DNA of 64,000 bases, taken from assembly GCA_029961055.1 (NCBI GenBank), contig JASBVM010000023.1, forward strand, positions 124,001 to 188,000, written 5' to 3'. The DNA comes from Bacillota bacterium. Lineage in GTDB: Bacteria; Bacillota; Sulfobacillia; JAIMAT01. Positions 27,727 through 38,004 of this stretch are shown piece by piece (within the stretch, counting starts at the first letter, position 1; every line of letters starts with the position of its first letter). The notes under the pieces are model-generated. The model saw nothing but the letters and a program-made list of their open reading frames with translations. It had not been told where the DNA came from and searched no databases. The translations under genes and the position numbers were made by a program.

Positions 27727-27812
27727 GCTTCGCCAGGATCGCGGTAGAAAAGGGGAAGCGGGGGCGGTACCCCGTACCGGTGGGTCCCTGTCCCGGGGTC
27801 CGCCCCGCCTCC

Positions 27813-29039
27813 TCAGGAGACCATGGACAGCTCCTTCCCGTCTTCCTTCCCGTGCAGCAGGCCGCCCTGCTCCAGCATCCACTGGGCGAAGACGCCGTAC
27901 CCCCGCGTCGGGTCGTGGACGAAGACGTGGGTGACCGCACCCACCAGCCGCCCGTCCTGCAGGACCGGCGAGCCGCTCATGCCCTGCACGATCCCCCCCG
28001 TCGCCTGCAGCAGCCTCGGGTCGGTGACGCGCAGGACGAACGAGCGGGCGCTGGGCTGGTCGGAGTGGATCACCCGCTCGATCTCCACCCGGAACGCCTC
28101 CGGCCGCAGCCCCTGGACCACCGTCACCATCTCCGCCGGCCCCGGGCGGACCTGATCCTCCCAGGCGACCGGCACCGGCCGCTTCGCCGGGGGCCGGCCC
28201 GACAGCCGGCCGAAGAGGCCGTAGGCCGTGTTCGCCCGGATGGTGGCCAGCGGCTGCTGGACGTGGAGGAAGACGCCCAGCTTCTCCCCCGGCTCCCCCT
28301 GCCGGCTCGGCCTCACCCCCGAGACCAGCGCGGTGACGAACTTCCCGTCCCGCATCGGGTACGGGTCGCCCTGCTCGTCGCTGACGCGGTGACCCAGGGC
28401 CACCACCGTCCGGCTCTGCGCATCGTAGAAGGTGACCGTCCCCACGCCGGCCGCCGTGTCCCGCACCCAGAGGCCGAGGCGGTACTGGCCGTCGATCTTC
28501 CTGGGGCGAGCCTCCAGGGTGAGGACGGCCGCGCCCCGCTGGATCTGGAGCCGGAGCGGCCGGCCCGCCCGGCCCGCCCCCTCCACCGCCCGCATCAGGT
28601 CGCCGATCCCGTCGAGGCGCCGCCCGTCCACCGCCAGGATCACGTCGCCCGGCCGGATCCCGGCCGCCCGCGCCGGCGACTCCGGGAAGGAGGCCAGCGA
28701 CTGGACGACGGCGCCCTTGGCCCGGAGCATGACGCCCACCGACTCGCCGCCGGGGATCACCTCCACCGGCGGCATCACGTGAACCGTCACCGGCCGGCTC
28801 GCCGCCTGCAGCCCGGGAAGAAGCGGCAGCCGCACGGTGTACCGCCCCGGCACCCCGGCATCGAGGCGACCTTCCAGCGGCGTCAGGAGGGCGAGGTGAC
28901 CGCCCTCGCCGGTCCAGATGGCGGAGGGAAAACGGGCCCACCGCCAGAGCTGCGGCGACAAGGCGCCCGCCCCCAGGACCAGAGCGGCGAGGAAGACGGC
29001 GTAGAGCGCCCGCGTCGCGGGTCGTCTCATGGCGCTCAC
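27813..29039 (-). CDS. spoIVB: SpoIVB signalling serine protease
   Basis: 408 residues. N-terminal membrane anchor (ALYAVFLAALVLGAGAL), a PDZ domain near 100-175 (SPARAAGIRPGDVILAVDG), and an SA-type serine peptidase domain with the histidine in VVALGHRVSD and the nucleophile in GIVQGMSGSPVLQDG. Released by the forespore into the intermembrane space, SpoIVB cleaves SpoIVFA and starts pro-sigma-K processing. It lies between recN and spo0A as in Bacillus. The 155-nt gap upstream shows no clear sigma-G promoter. Confidence 0.95.
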   Translation of the reverse strand: MSAMRRPATRALYAVFLAALVLGAGALSPQLWRWARFPSAIWTGEGGHLALLTPLEGRLDAGVPGRYTVRLPLLPGLQAASRPVTVHVMPPVEVIPGGESVGVMLRAKGAVVQSLASFPESPARAAGIRPGDVILAVDGRRLDGIGDLMRAVEGAGRAGRPLRLQIQRGAAVLTLEARPRKIDGQYRLGLWVRDTAAGVGTVTFYDAQSRTVVALGHRVSDEQGDPYPMRDGKFVTALVSGVRPSRQGEPGEKLGVFLHVQQPLATIRANTAYGLFGRLSGRPPAKRPVPVAWEDQVRPGPAEMVTVVQGLRPEAFRVEIERVIHSDQPSARSFVLRVTDPRLLQATGGIVQGMSGSPVLQDGRLVGAVTHVFVHDPTRGYGVFAQWMLEQGGLLHGKEDGKELSMVS

Positions 29040-29194
29040 GCTCCCCGCTGACGAGGCGACCGTCTCGGAAGAGACCGGCCGCGCCGTCGCGGGTTAGACT
29101 GTCCGGCCGCGTCACGGGCTTATGTGGCGGTTCTTTCGCGCGGTAGAAGTCTTCGTCTGGGCGGACGGTGTCCACCCATGGAAACGAGCGCCAT

Positions 29195-30940
29195 TCAGGC
29201 GCTGACCGCCCGCCCCTTCCAGCGCTCGGCCTGCTCCAGGAGGGTGCGGGCGTGTTCCAGCGAGGTGGGGCGGCTGGGGTCGCCGGCCAGCATCCGCGCG
29301 ATCTCGCGCACCCGCTCTTCGCCTTCGAGGCGGCGGACCCGGGTCCGCGTGCGCAGCGCCTCGTCGGCCTCCTCGGGCGCGGCGGCGCCGTCGCCCTGCG
29401 CCTCGATGCGTTTCTCGACGTGAAAATGAACGTCGGCCAGCATCGCCACCGTCGCCAGGTGGGTGACGCAGATCACCTGGCGGTGCCGGCCCAACCGTGC
29501 CAGCCTCTCGCCCACCGCCCGGCCGGCCTCGCCGCCGACGCCGGCGTCCACCTCGTCGAAGACGAGCGTCTCGCAGTCGTCCGCCTCGGCCAGCACCGTC
29601 TCCAGCGCCAGCAGGATGCGGGAGAGCTCGCCGCCGGAGGCCACGTCCGCCAGCGGCCCGGGTTTCTCGCCCGGGTTGACGCCGAGGACGAACTCCACCT
29701 CGTCGATGCCGTCGCGGTGGAAGGCCCAGCGCTCCCCCTCCAGCGGCAGGCCGGCGGGGTCGGCACGGCGGCGGAAGGCCACCTGGAAGCGGGCGTAGGG
29801 CATGCCCAGCGCGGCCAGCTCGTCCGGCACCCGCTCCTCCAGGCGCCGGGCCGCTTCCTGGCGGAGCCGGGAGAGTTGGAGCGCCACCCGGGCCGCCTCC
29901 TGCTCCAGCTCCTCGGCCCGGCGGCGGAGCTGCTCGGCGTCGAAGCTCGCCCGCTCCAGCTTCTCCAGCTCCTGTCGCGCACGTTCGGCGTGCTCCAGGA
30001 TGGCGGAGCTGCCGTGGCCGTATTTCCGCTCCAGCTGGTGCAGGAGCAGGAGCCGCTCCTCCACCGCCTCCAGCGCGCCCGGTTCGAACTCCAGGCCTTC
30101 CAGATAGTGGCGGAGCCGGGTGGCGGCGTCGCCCACCAAGGCGGCCGCCTCGTCCAGGAGGGAGGCGACGGGCTGGAGCTCGGGGTCCCAACGGGCCGCT
30201 TCCGAGAGGTCGCGGGAGGCCGCCCCCAGCTGGGTGAGCGCGGCCGGGGGCTCCTCCTGCTCGCGCAGCGCCTGGAGCCACCGCTCGGCCGCCTCGTGCA
30301 GGCGCCCGGCGTGACGGAGACGCTCGAGGCGCCGCTCCAGCTCCTTCTCCTCGCCGGGCTCCAGGTGGGCCGCCTCGATCTCCTGGACCTGGAAGCGGAG
30401 CAGGTCCATGCGCGTCAGGCGGTCGCGCTCCAGGCTCTCCGCCTCGCCCAGCTGGCGGCGGACTTCCTGGAGCCGGGCGGCCAGGTCGCGAAAGCGGTCC
30501 CGGGCCTCCAGGAGCGCGGGGCCGCCGAACCGGTCCAGCAGCTCGCGCTGGCGGGCGGCCGAGAGCAGGTCGGAGGTCTCCCGCTGGCCGTGGACCGCCA
30601 GCCAGCGCGACGCGGTCTCGCGGAGCGTCGCCAGGGTGACGGGCCGGTCGTCGACGCGGGCGGTGGAGCGGCCGCCGGCGCTCACCTCGCGGACCAGCAG
30701 GCGATCTTCCTCCGCCTCGCCCGCCTGCTGCGGGCGGATCCAGGCGGCCACGCGGGCGCGCTCGGCCCCGCGGCGGACCAGGTCGGGGCTGGCCCGGGCG
30801 CCCAGGAGCAGGCCGAGCGCGTCGACCACCATGGACTTCCCCGCGCCGGTCTCCCCGGTCAGCACGTGGAAGCCGCGGTCGAACTCCAGCTCCTCGGCCT
30901 CGATCAGGGCGAGGTCGCGAATCTCCAACGCGCGCAGCAC
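29195..30940 (-). CDS. recN: DNA repair protein RecN
   Basis: 581 residues from GTG with GGGGAGGC upstream. SMC-like ATPase: Walker A GETGAGKSMVVDAL near 28-41, long coiled-coil arms (about 150-370, rich in Glu/Arg/Leu), signature motif ASGGELSRILLALE, and Walker B TLVFDEVDAGVGG. Followed by CVTHLATVAML. It acts early at double-strand breaks before RecA. Its order argR-recN-spoIVB-spo0A is that of Firmicutes. Confidence 0.96.
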   Translation of the reverse strand: MLRALEIRDLALIEAEELEFDRGFHVLTGETGAGKSMVVDALGLLLGARASPDLVRRGAERARVAAWIRPQQAGEAEEDRLLVREVSAGGRSTARVDDRPVTLATLRETASRWLAVHGQRETSDLLSAARQRELLDRFGGPALLEARDRFRDLAARLQEVRRQLGEAESLERDRLTRMDLLRFQVQEIEAAHLEPGEEKELERRLERLRHAGRLHEAAERWLQALREQEEPPAALTQLGAASRDLSEAARWDPELQPVASLLDEAAALVGDAATRLRHYLEGLEFEPGALEAVEERLLLLHQLERKYGHGSSAILEHAERARQELEKLERASFDAEQLRRRAEELEQEAARVALQLSRLRQEAARRLEERVPDELAALGMPYARFQVAFRRRADPAGLPLEGERWAFHRDGIDEVEFVLGVNPGEKPGPLADVASGGELSRILLALETVLAEADDCETLVFDEVDAGVGGEAGRAVGERLARLGRHRQVICVTHLATVAMLADVHFHVEKRIEAQGDGAAAPEEADEALRTRTRVRRLEGEERVREIARMLAGDPSRPTSLEHARTLLEQAERWKGRAVSA

Positions 30941-30958
30941 CTCGATGCCTCCCCGCGC

Positions 30959-31423
30959 TCAGGAGCCTGCGATCAGGTCGGCCAGGCGGGCCAGGAAGCG
31001 GTCTGCAGCCTCGGGCGGCTTGACCACCACGAAGACCGTCCGCTCCCCGGCCAGCGTTCCCAGCACCTCTTCGAAGTGCAGGACGTCGATGGCCTCGGCC
31101 ACGCTGGCCGCCGTCGCCGGTAGCGTCTGGATCACGACCATGTTGCAACTGGAATCATATCCCAGGATGGACTCCCGGCAGATCCGCTTCAACTGGTCGA
31201 TGCGGGCCGGGCTGGGTGCCTCCTGCGGCGGCGCGTAACGGTAGCGGCCGTCCCCCGTGGCGAGCTTGACCAGCTGGAGCTCGCGGATGTCGCGGGAGAC
31301 GGTCGCCTGCGTGACCGGGAAACCTTCCTTGCCGAGCAGTTCGGCCAACTCTTCCTGGGTGGCGATCACGCGGCTCTGCACCATCTCCAGGATCCTTCGC
31401 TGGCGCTCCGCCTTGCTGGTCAA
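30959..31423 (-). CDS. argR: Arginine repressor
   Basis: 154 residues from TTG 31423, which overlaps the nadK stop (TTGA) and has GGGGAGGGG 6 nt upstream. N-terminal winged helix (RQRRILEMVQSRVIATQEEL, with TQATVSRDIREL as recognition helix), C-terminal arginine-binding domain with the trimer motif TLPATAASVAEAID and a GERTVFVVV strand. It represses arginine biosynthesis and activates catabolism in Bacillus. Length is standard. Confidence 0.95.
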   Translation of the reverse strand: MTSKAERQRRILEMVQSRVIATQEELAELLGKEGFPVTQATVSRDIRELQLVKLATGDGRYRYAPPQEAPSPARIDQLKRICRESILGYDSSCNMVVIQTLPATAASVAEAIDVLHFEEVLGTLAGERTVFVVVKPPEAADRFLARLADLIAGS

Positions 31424-32295
31424 CCGGACCCCTCCCCTGGAGCGCGGAAGCGATCGGGGGGCCTCTCCCCCGCCGGTTCCAGGCCCTCCATGCGGCGCAG
31501 GCCCTCCCGCAGCGCGTCGACGGGGTGGTAGCTGGCCGGGCGCAGGAAGCGGACCTCCCGGGTGGAGAGCCGGACACGCACCGGCCGGCCGGGAGGCACC
31601 TCGCGCTGCCTCTGGCCGTCCAGCACCACCACCACGTCGTCGGCGCGCGGCGCCGCGACCTCCACCTCCCGCCCCGGCGCCAACACCACCGCCCGGGGAA
31701 GCGCCGCGTGGGGCGCCACGGGGCAGGCGAGGAGGGCGGGCAGCGCCGGGTCCACCACCGGTCCCCCCACCGCGTAGGCGTAGGCGGTGGAGCCGGTGGG
31801 CGTCGCCACCAGCAGGCCGTCGCCCCGGTAGCGGTAGAGGAGACGGCCTTCGACCCGCAGCTCCACCTCCAGCGTCCGCCCGGAACGCTGCCGCGCGATC
31901 AACGCGTCGTTCAGCACGAGGGGCGGCGCTTCCTGCCCGTCGCCCACGCGCACCTCCAGGAGGCGGCGCCGGTCCTCCACCCAGCCCTCCGTCTCGAGGA
32001 AGCGGTCCCAGTCCGGCTCCTCTTCCTGATGGAGCGAGACGGAGGCGAGGAAGCCCAGGTGCCCCAGGTTGACGGGCAGGACCGGTACCCCCGCCTGGGC
32101 CATCCGCTCCGCCCACTGCAGGACGGTGCCGTCACCCCCCAGGAGGATCAGCCGGTCGAAGCCGGAGAGCGGCTCCGGCGCCTCCGCGCTGATCTGGGCG
32201 ACCTGCCAGCCCCGCCGGGCGGCGGCCGCCGCCAGCGCCACCGCCGCCTGCAGCGCCATGGGCTTGGCCGGGTTGAGGATGACGCCGAGCCGCAT
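31420..32295 (-). CDS. nadK: NAD kinase
   Basis: 291 residues. Phosphate-binding GGDGTVLQWA near 53-62, NLGHLGFLASV, the NDALIARQRSGRTLEVELRV block, and the Gly-rich GDGLLVATPTGSTAYAYAVGGP near 158-179 in which the threonine/serine residues contact NAD. The enzyme makes NADP. The C-terminal 20 residues are a poorly conserved tail. In the order tlyA-(dapA-like)-icd-nadK-argR it matches the usual Firmicutes/Actinobacteria tlyA-nadK-recN linkage with two inserted genes. Confidence 0.95.
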   Translation of the reverse strand: MRLGVILNPAKPMALQAAVALAAAAARRGWQVAQISAEAPEPLSGFDRLILLGGDGTVLQWAERMAQAGVPVLPVNLGHLGFLASVSLHQEEEPDWDRFLETEGWVEDRRRLLEVRVGDGQEAPPLVLNDALIARQRSGRTLEVELRVEGRLLYRYRGDGLLVATPTGSTAYAYAVGGPVVDPALPALLACPVAPHAALPRAVVLAPGREVEVAAPRADDVVVVLDGQRQREVPPGRPVRVRLSTREVRFLRPASYHPVDALREGLRRMEGLEPAGERPPDRFRAPGEGSG

Positions 32296-32314
32296 CCGCT
32301 CGCTCCCCCGTGGC

Positions 32315-33538
<1,224 letters not shown>

Positions 33539-33653
33539 CGACTCTGCCTCCCGTGCCGGCCTTCCCGGACGGGTCGGTCGGCTTCTTGATGCTCGGGTCT
33601 GCCCCGCCCCGCGGCCCCGGGTCCCGACCCCGCCTCCCGTGCGCTGCCGGCGC

Positions 33654-34454
33654 TCAGCCGCCGCGAAGCATCCCCAGGTCCAAGAGCAGGGCGTACATCG
33701 CCCCGCGTTCCTCCGCGCCGGCCTCCCCCGGCGCACCCACCGGCGCCCCGCCGAAGTACCCCTCCAGCTCCATGGCGAGCTTCACCCGCTCGACCCGGCC
33801 CGCCAGCCGTCGCTCCAGCGCCGCCAGGCGCTCCCAGAGGTGCGCCGGCAGCGGGGCGCCCGCGTCGGCCGCCGCCCGGACGGCCCGCCAGAGGTCGGCC
33901 GCCTGCCAGGGGGCGACGGCGGCGACGGGGGTGAGGAGGCCCTCCGGCAGCCGCCCGCCGCCGCCCGGGGAAGGCCGGATCGACTCGAGGCTCTCGGCCC
34001 AGAGCGGGACGGCGCCCGCCGCGCCTCCGGGGCCGTCCGCCCGCGCCGGGCCCGCGCCGGCCCGACCGGCACCGTTCTTCGTGCCCGCCGGCGGCAGCGC
34101 GCGCGCCCAGGGCAGCCCGACCGCCAGGAGTTCCTCGGGAGGCGGACCCTCCGCCAGGAAGCCGGCCGGCCGCGCCAGGCGGACCAGCTCCCGCGCCTCC
34201 CCGGGGCTGACGGTGCGGAGGTCGAGGACCACCGGCCGCTCGCTGGCCGCCAGCGTCCTCCGGTACAGCTCCCGCCGCCCCTCCGGGCCCAGGGCCTCCG
34301 GTTCCGACCAGGCGCCGAGCACGACAAAACCGGCGGGTTCCGCGCCCGCCGCCATGGCCAGGTTCTCCTCCAGGAGGTCGAAGGCCGGTTCCCCGCCCTC
34401 AGTCGGCGTCAGCACGGGGATCCAGATCCCGCGAGGAAGCGTCCCCCGCTCCAT
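33654..34454 (-). CDS. Degenerate dihydrodipicolinate synthase-like protein
   Basis: 266 residues from ATG 34454, preceded by GGGGGAGG; it overlaps the tlyA end by 56 nt. The first 100 residues resemble the DapA/NAL barrel ([24 protein letters not shown] split over 9-33, [23 protein letters not shown] near 42-64). However, the catalytic YNxP tyrosine and the Schiff-base lysine regions are not recognisable; a low-complexity Gly/Ala stretch occupies about 120-145. An enzymatically inactive member or a new function is likely. True DapA would be expected to act in dipicolinate synthesis, but this protein should not be assumed to. Confidence 0.6.
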   Translation of the reverse strand: MERGTLPRGIWIPVLTPTEGGEPAFDLLEENLAMAAGAEPAGFVVLGAWSEPEALGPEGRRELYRRTLAASERPVVLDLRTVSPGEARELVRLARPAGFLAEGPPPEELLAVGLPWARALPPAGTKNGAGRAGAGPARADGPGGAAGAVPLWAESLESIRPSPGGGGRLPEGLLTPVAAVAPWQAADLWRAVRAAADAGAPLPAHLWERLAALERRLAGRVERVKLAMELEGYFGGAPVGAPGEAGAEERGAMYALLLDLGMLRGG

Positions 34455-35244
34455 CCGCGTCGCCTCCCCCACGGCGGCGACCGAGGCGCCGGTGCGCCTC
34501 CGCCACCACGCCGGCGATCCGCTCCGGGCCGAGCCGTCCCGCGGCCCCGCGCCGCCAGAGGACGAAGAACTCGATGTTGCCGCTGGGGCCGGTGACGGGC
34601 GAGAAGGTCAGGCCCTCCGCCCCGAGCCCCAGCGCGGCAGCGGCCTCGTCCACCTGGGCGAGCACCCGCCGGTGGACCGCCGGGTCGCGCACCACGCCGC
34701 CCTTCCCCACCTGGTCGGGCCCCGCCTCGAACTGCGGCTTCACCAATGCCACGACCGAGCCCTCGGTGCCGAGGAGAGGCACCAGCGCGGGCAGGATCTT
34801 GGCCAGCGAGATGAAGGAGACGTCCACCACGGCCAGGTCGAGCGGCTCCGGGATCTCCTCCCTGCCCAGATAGCGCGCGTTGACGCCCTCCCGGACCACC
34901 ACCCGCGGGTCGTTCCGCAGGCGCCAGGCCAGCTGGCCGTGCCCCACGTCCACGGCGTAGACCCTGGCGGCGCCGCCCTGGAGGAGGACGTCCGTGAAAC
35001 CGCCGGTGGAGGCGCCGACGTCGGCGCAGACGGTGCCCCCGACCTCCAGGCCGAAGTCGGCCAGCGCCCCGGCCAGCTTCTTCCCGCCGCGGCTGACCCA
35101 GCGCTCGCCGGGCAGCACCTCCAGCACCGCGCCGGGCGGCAGGCGCTCTCCCGCCTTCCGGGCCGTCCGCCCGTCCACGCGGACGCGCCCTTCCAGGATG
35201 GCGACCTGGGCCGCCTGGCGCGAGGGGACCAGCTTCCTCTCCAC
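34399..35244 (-). CDS. tlyA: TlyA family 16S/23S rRNA 2'-O-methyltransferase
   Basis: 281 residues if started at GTG 35244. S4 domain at the N-terminus (KLVPSRQAAQVAILEGRVRVDG), then an FtsJ-type methyltransferase with the SAM motif CADVGASTGGFTDVLLQ near 86-102, the K-D-K residues in SRGGKKLAGAL, DLAVVDVSFISL and VALVKPQFE. Normal homologues have about 6-8 more S4 residues, and the matching LDQLL is present just upstream of this GTG, so the true start may be CTG 35259 or another non-standard codon. Known as YqxC in Bacillus, directly after dxs. Confidence 0.88.
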   Translation of the reverse strand: MERKLVPSRQAAQVAILEGRVRVDGRTARKAGERLPPGAVLEVLPGERWVSRGGKKLAGALADFGLEVGGTVCADVGASTGGFTDVLLQGGAARVYAVDVGHGQLAWRLRNDPRVVVREGVNARYLGREEIPEPLDLAVVDVSFISLAKILPALVPLLGTEGSVVALVKPQFEAGPDQVGKGGVVRDPAVHRRVLAQVDEAAAALGLGAEGLTFSPVTGPSGNIEFFVLWRRGAAGRLGPERIAGVVAEAHRRLGRRRGGGDADGAGDASSRDLDPRADAD

Positions 35245-35282
35245 CAGGAGCTGGTCCAGGCGCGCGCCCCGGGCCGTCCCTC

Positions 35283-37202
35283 CTACACCTCCCCCTCGAT
35301 CCCGCTCGGCCGGAGCTCCCGGCTCAAACCGAGCAGCTCGCCCGCCGCCCGGGCGATGCCGGCCGCATCCAGGCCGAACTGATGGTACTGCAAGACGGGA
35401 TCGCCGTGTTCGATGAACCGGTCGGGCAGGCCCAGGACCCGCGTGCGCAGGTCCCAGTGGCCATGGGCGCTCAGCCACTCGAGCACCGCGGAGCCGAATC
35501 CGCCCAGCGCCGTCCCCTGCTCCACCGTCACCAGGGCGCGATGGCTCGTCGCCACCCGTTCCAGCATCTCGCCGTCCAGAGGCTTCACCCAGCGGGCGTC
35601 CACGACGCTGGCCTCCACCCCGGCGCCCTTCAGCAGGTCGGCCGCCGCCAGCGCCTGGTGGACGGCGGGACCGACGGCCACCAGCGCCACGTCCCTGCCC
35701 TCGCGGAGCCACTCCGCCCGGCCGACGGGAAGCGCCTCCGGCTCGGGGTCGAGCGGCACGCCGACGCCCTCCCCGCGCGGGTAGCGGATGGCGATGGGGC
35801 CTTCGCGGTACTCCAGCGCCGTGGCCACGGCGTGCTGCAGGGCGTTCTCGTCCCGCGGCACCAGGATCGCCATCTCCGGCACCATGCGCAGGAAGGTGAG
35901 GTCGAAGGCGCCCTGGTGCGTGTCGCCGTCGGCCCCCACCAGGCCCGCCCGGTCGATGGCGAAGACCACGGGCAGCTTCTGGTGGCAGACGTCGTGGATG
36001 ATGGAGTCCACCGCCCGCTGGAGGAAGGTCGAGTAGATGGCCACCACCGGGTGGAGCCCGCCCAGGGCGAGGCCGGCCGCAAAGGTGACGGCGTGCTGCT
36101 CGGCGATGCCCACGTCGAAGAAGCGATCGGGGAAGGACTCGGCGAAGCGGGCGAGGCCGGTCCCCTCCGGCATGGCCGCCGTGATCGCCACCACCTCCGG
36201 CCGCTCGCTCGCCAGCCGGGTGAGCGTCCTGCTGAAGACGCTGGTGTAGCTGGGCGGAGCTGCCGGTTTCGGGATCGGGCGGCCGGTCCGCGGGTCGAAG
36301 GGACCCGGCCCGTGGAAGCCCTCGGGGTTCCGCTCGGCGGGCGCGTAGCCATGCCCCTTCTCCGTGACGGCGTGGACCAGCACCGGTCCGCGCGTCCGTC
36401 GCGCGTCCCGCAGCACCTCGATCAGCTCGCCCAGGTCGTGCCCGTCGATGGGGCCCAGGTACTTGATGCCCAGCTCCTCGAACCAGATGCCCGGCAGGAG
36501 CAGCGACTTGACGCCCATCTTGAGCCGCTCCGCCGCCCGCGCCATCTGCGGCCCCAGCGCCGGGATGGACTCGAGCAGCTCGGTCAGCTCCTCCTTCCGC
36601 CGCGAGTAGGCGGGGGCTGTCCGGATGGCGGCCAGGTAGCGGCTGAGCGCGCCCACGTTGGGCGAGATGGACATGGAGTTGTCGTTGAGGACGATGATCA
36701 GATCGCTCCGGCTCTGGCCCGCGTTGTTGAGCGCCTCCAGCGCCAGCCCCGCGGTCAGCGCGCCGTCGCCGACCACCGCCACCACCTTGTGCTGCTGGTG
36801 CCTCAGGTCGCGGGCGGTGGCGTAGCCCAGCGCACCCGAGAGGGCGGTGCCCGCGTGGCCGGCCTCCCAGACGTCGTGGACGCTCTCCGAGCGCTTGAGG
36901 AAGCCGCTCATGCCGCCGGGCTTGCGCAGGGTGGCGAACTGGCCGAGCCGCCCGGTGAGGAGCTTGTGCGGGTAAGCCTGGTGGCCCACGTCCCAGAGGA
37001 TCTTGTCGCGCGGGCTGGAGAAGACGGCGTGAAGGGCGACCGCCAGCTCCACGGTCCCCAGGTTGGCGGCCAGGTGACCGCCGTTCCGCGCCACCGTCTC
37101 CACGATCTCGGCACGGATCTCCCGCGCCAGGCGACGGAGCTGATCCAGGTCCATCCGCTTCAGATCTTCCGGACCCCGGATCTGCTCGAGAAGCCGTTCC
37201 AT
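35283..37202 (-). CDS. dxs: 1-deoxy-D-xylulose-5-phosphate synthase
   Basis: 639 residues from ATG 37202 with GAGGAT upstream. Thiamine-diphosphate enzyme: GHLAANLGTVELAVAL near 41-56, DVGHQAYPHKLLTGR near 69-83, the cofactor motif VVGDGALTAG and LNDNSMSISPNVG near 150-195, and the transketolase second half with IAEQHAVTFAAGLAL. Condenses pyruvate and glyceraldehyde-3-phosphate at the head of the MEP isoprenoid pathway. Together with ispA upstream this makes an isoprenoid operon with the OLE/oapA pair between. Confidence 0.97.
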   Translation of the reverse strand: MERLLEQIRGPEDLKRMDLDQLRRLAREIRAEIVETVARNGGHLAANLGTVELAVALHAVFSSPRDKILWDVGHQAYPHKLLTGRLGQFATLRKPGGMSGFLKRSESVHDVWEAGHAGTALSGALGYATARDLRHQQHKVVAVVGDGALTAGLALEALNNAGQSRSDLIIVLNDNSMSISPNVGALSRYLAAIRTAPAYSRRKEELTELLESIPALGPQMARAAERLKMGVKSLLLPGIWFEELGIKYLGPIDGHDLGELIEVLRDARRTRGPVLVHAVTEKGHGYAPAERNPEGFHGPGPFDPRTGRPIPKPAAPPSYTSVFSRTLTRLASERPEVVAITAAMPEGTGLARFAESFPDRFFDVGIAEQHAVTFAAGLALGGLHPVVAIYSTFLQRAVDSIIHDVCHQKLPVVFAIDRAGLVGADGDTHQGAFDLTFLRMVPEMAILVPRDENALQHAVATALEYREGPIAIRYPRGEGVGVPLDPEPEALPVGRAEWLREGRDVALVAVGPAVHQALAAADLLKGAGVEASVVDARWVKPLDGEMLERVATSHRALVTVEQGTALGGFGSAVLEWLSAHGHWDLRTRVLGLPDRFIEHGDPVLQYHQFGLDAAGIARAAGELLGLSRELRPSGIEGEV

Positions 37203-37331
37203 CTTCGATCCTCGCCCCCGCTCTCCCAGGCTGCGCACTGCCCTCGGTGCGCTTTGTAAGGGTAAGTGTAGCAGGATCGGTACCGGCCTCCCACCGCGCT
37301 CCCGCCCGGCGCAGCGCCCGTCGCCGGGAGC

Positions 37332-37913
37332 TCAGCGCCCCTTCCGGTCGGGAAGGAGCGTCACGTGGAAGACCCGCTCCACCCAGGCCAGCGCCCGGGC
37401 CAGGAGGAAGACGATCTCGTTGGCGTGGCCCAGCGCCACCCCCTTCATCCCCGCCTTCCCCCCGACGGTGAGCGAGGCGGCCAGCGCCACCAGGAGGCCC
37501 GCCTCCAGCGAGCTCTCGCTGGTGAAGAGCCGGATCGCGATCGCCGTCGCGGCCGAGCCCGAGATGGTGCCGGCCAGGTCGCCCATCACGTCGTTGGCGA
37601 TGCTGGTCACCTTGTCCGCGTTCCGGATCAGCTGGATGGCCTGGCGGGCGCCGGGGATCCGCTTGCTGGCCATGGCGTGGAAGGGCGCCTCGGCCGCCGT
37701 GGCCGTGGCCAAGCCCACGGCGTCGGCCAGGACGCCCACCACCACGATCAGGAGCAGGATGCCGAAGGAGAGGAAGAGGGGGAGGCCGCGCATGGCTTCC
37801 TGCGACGGGAGGGTGACGAACCAGGCGATGAGGAAGCTGACCGAGCCGATCGTCAGACCGCGTTTGAGGTCGCTGCCGAAACTTCGACCGGGTCGACCCA
37901 AGGGGTTGGCCAC
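37332..37913 (-). CDS. oapA: OLE-associated protein A (OapA-type membrane protein)
   Basis: 193 residues from GTG 37913; TTG 37901 has a better spaced GGGAGG and a longer frame runs to 38003. About four membrane helices (TIGSVSFLIAWFVTLPS, LFLSFGILLLIVVVGVLADAV, the SGSAATAIAI segment and a C-terminal helical region). The motif EAPFHAMASKRIPGARQAI near 82-100, followed by RNADKVTSIANDVMGDLAG, is characteristic of OapA (DUF21-like). In Bacillus halodurans OapA binds the OLE RNA and carries it to the membrane, with roles in cold, ethanol and metal tolerance. The gene directly follows the OLE-like RNA and precedes dxs, the conserved arrangement. Confidence 0.88.
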   Translation of the reverse strand: MANPLGRPGRSFGSDLKRGLTIGSVSFLIAWFVTLPSQEAMRGLPLFLSFGILLLIVVVGVLADAVGLATATAAEAPFHAMASKRIPGARQAIQLIRNADKVTSIANDVMGDLAGTISGSAATAIAIRLFTSESSLEAGLLVALAASLTVGGKAGMKGVALGHANEIVFLLARALAWVERVFHVTLLPDRKGR

Positions 37914-38004
37914 GCCTCCCGTCAGGGGTGGGGCGGGCGCCGCGCCAGGCGACGCCCCGAGTCGGGACTCACACGGAAAAACAAGAAGCAGGTGGCGGCG
38001 CACC

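Noticed and set aside
25567-29175. A 1202-codon minus-strand frame covering steA, spo0A and spoIVB
   Set aside because: Only the last 373 codons (steA) encode a recognised protein; the rest is out of frame with the spo0A and spoIVB genes and is low-complexity.
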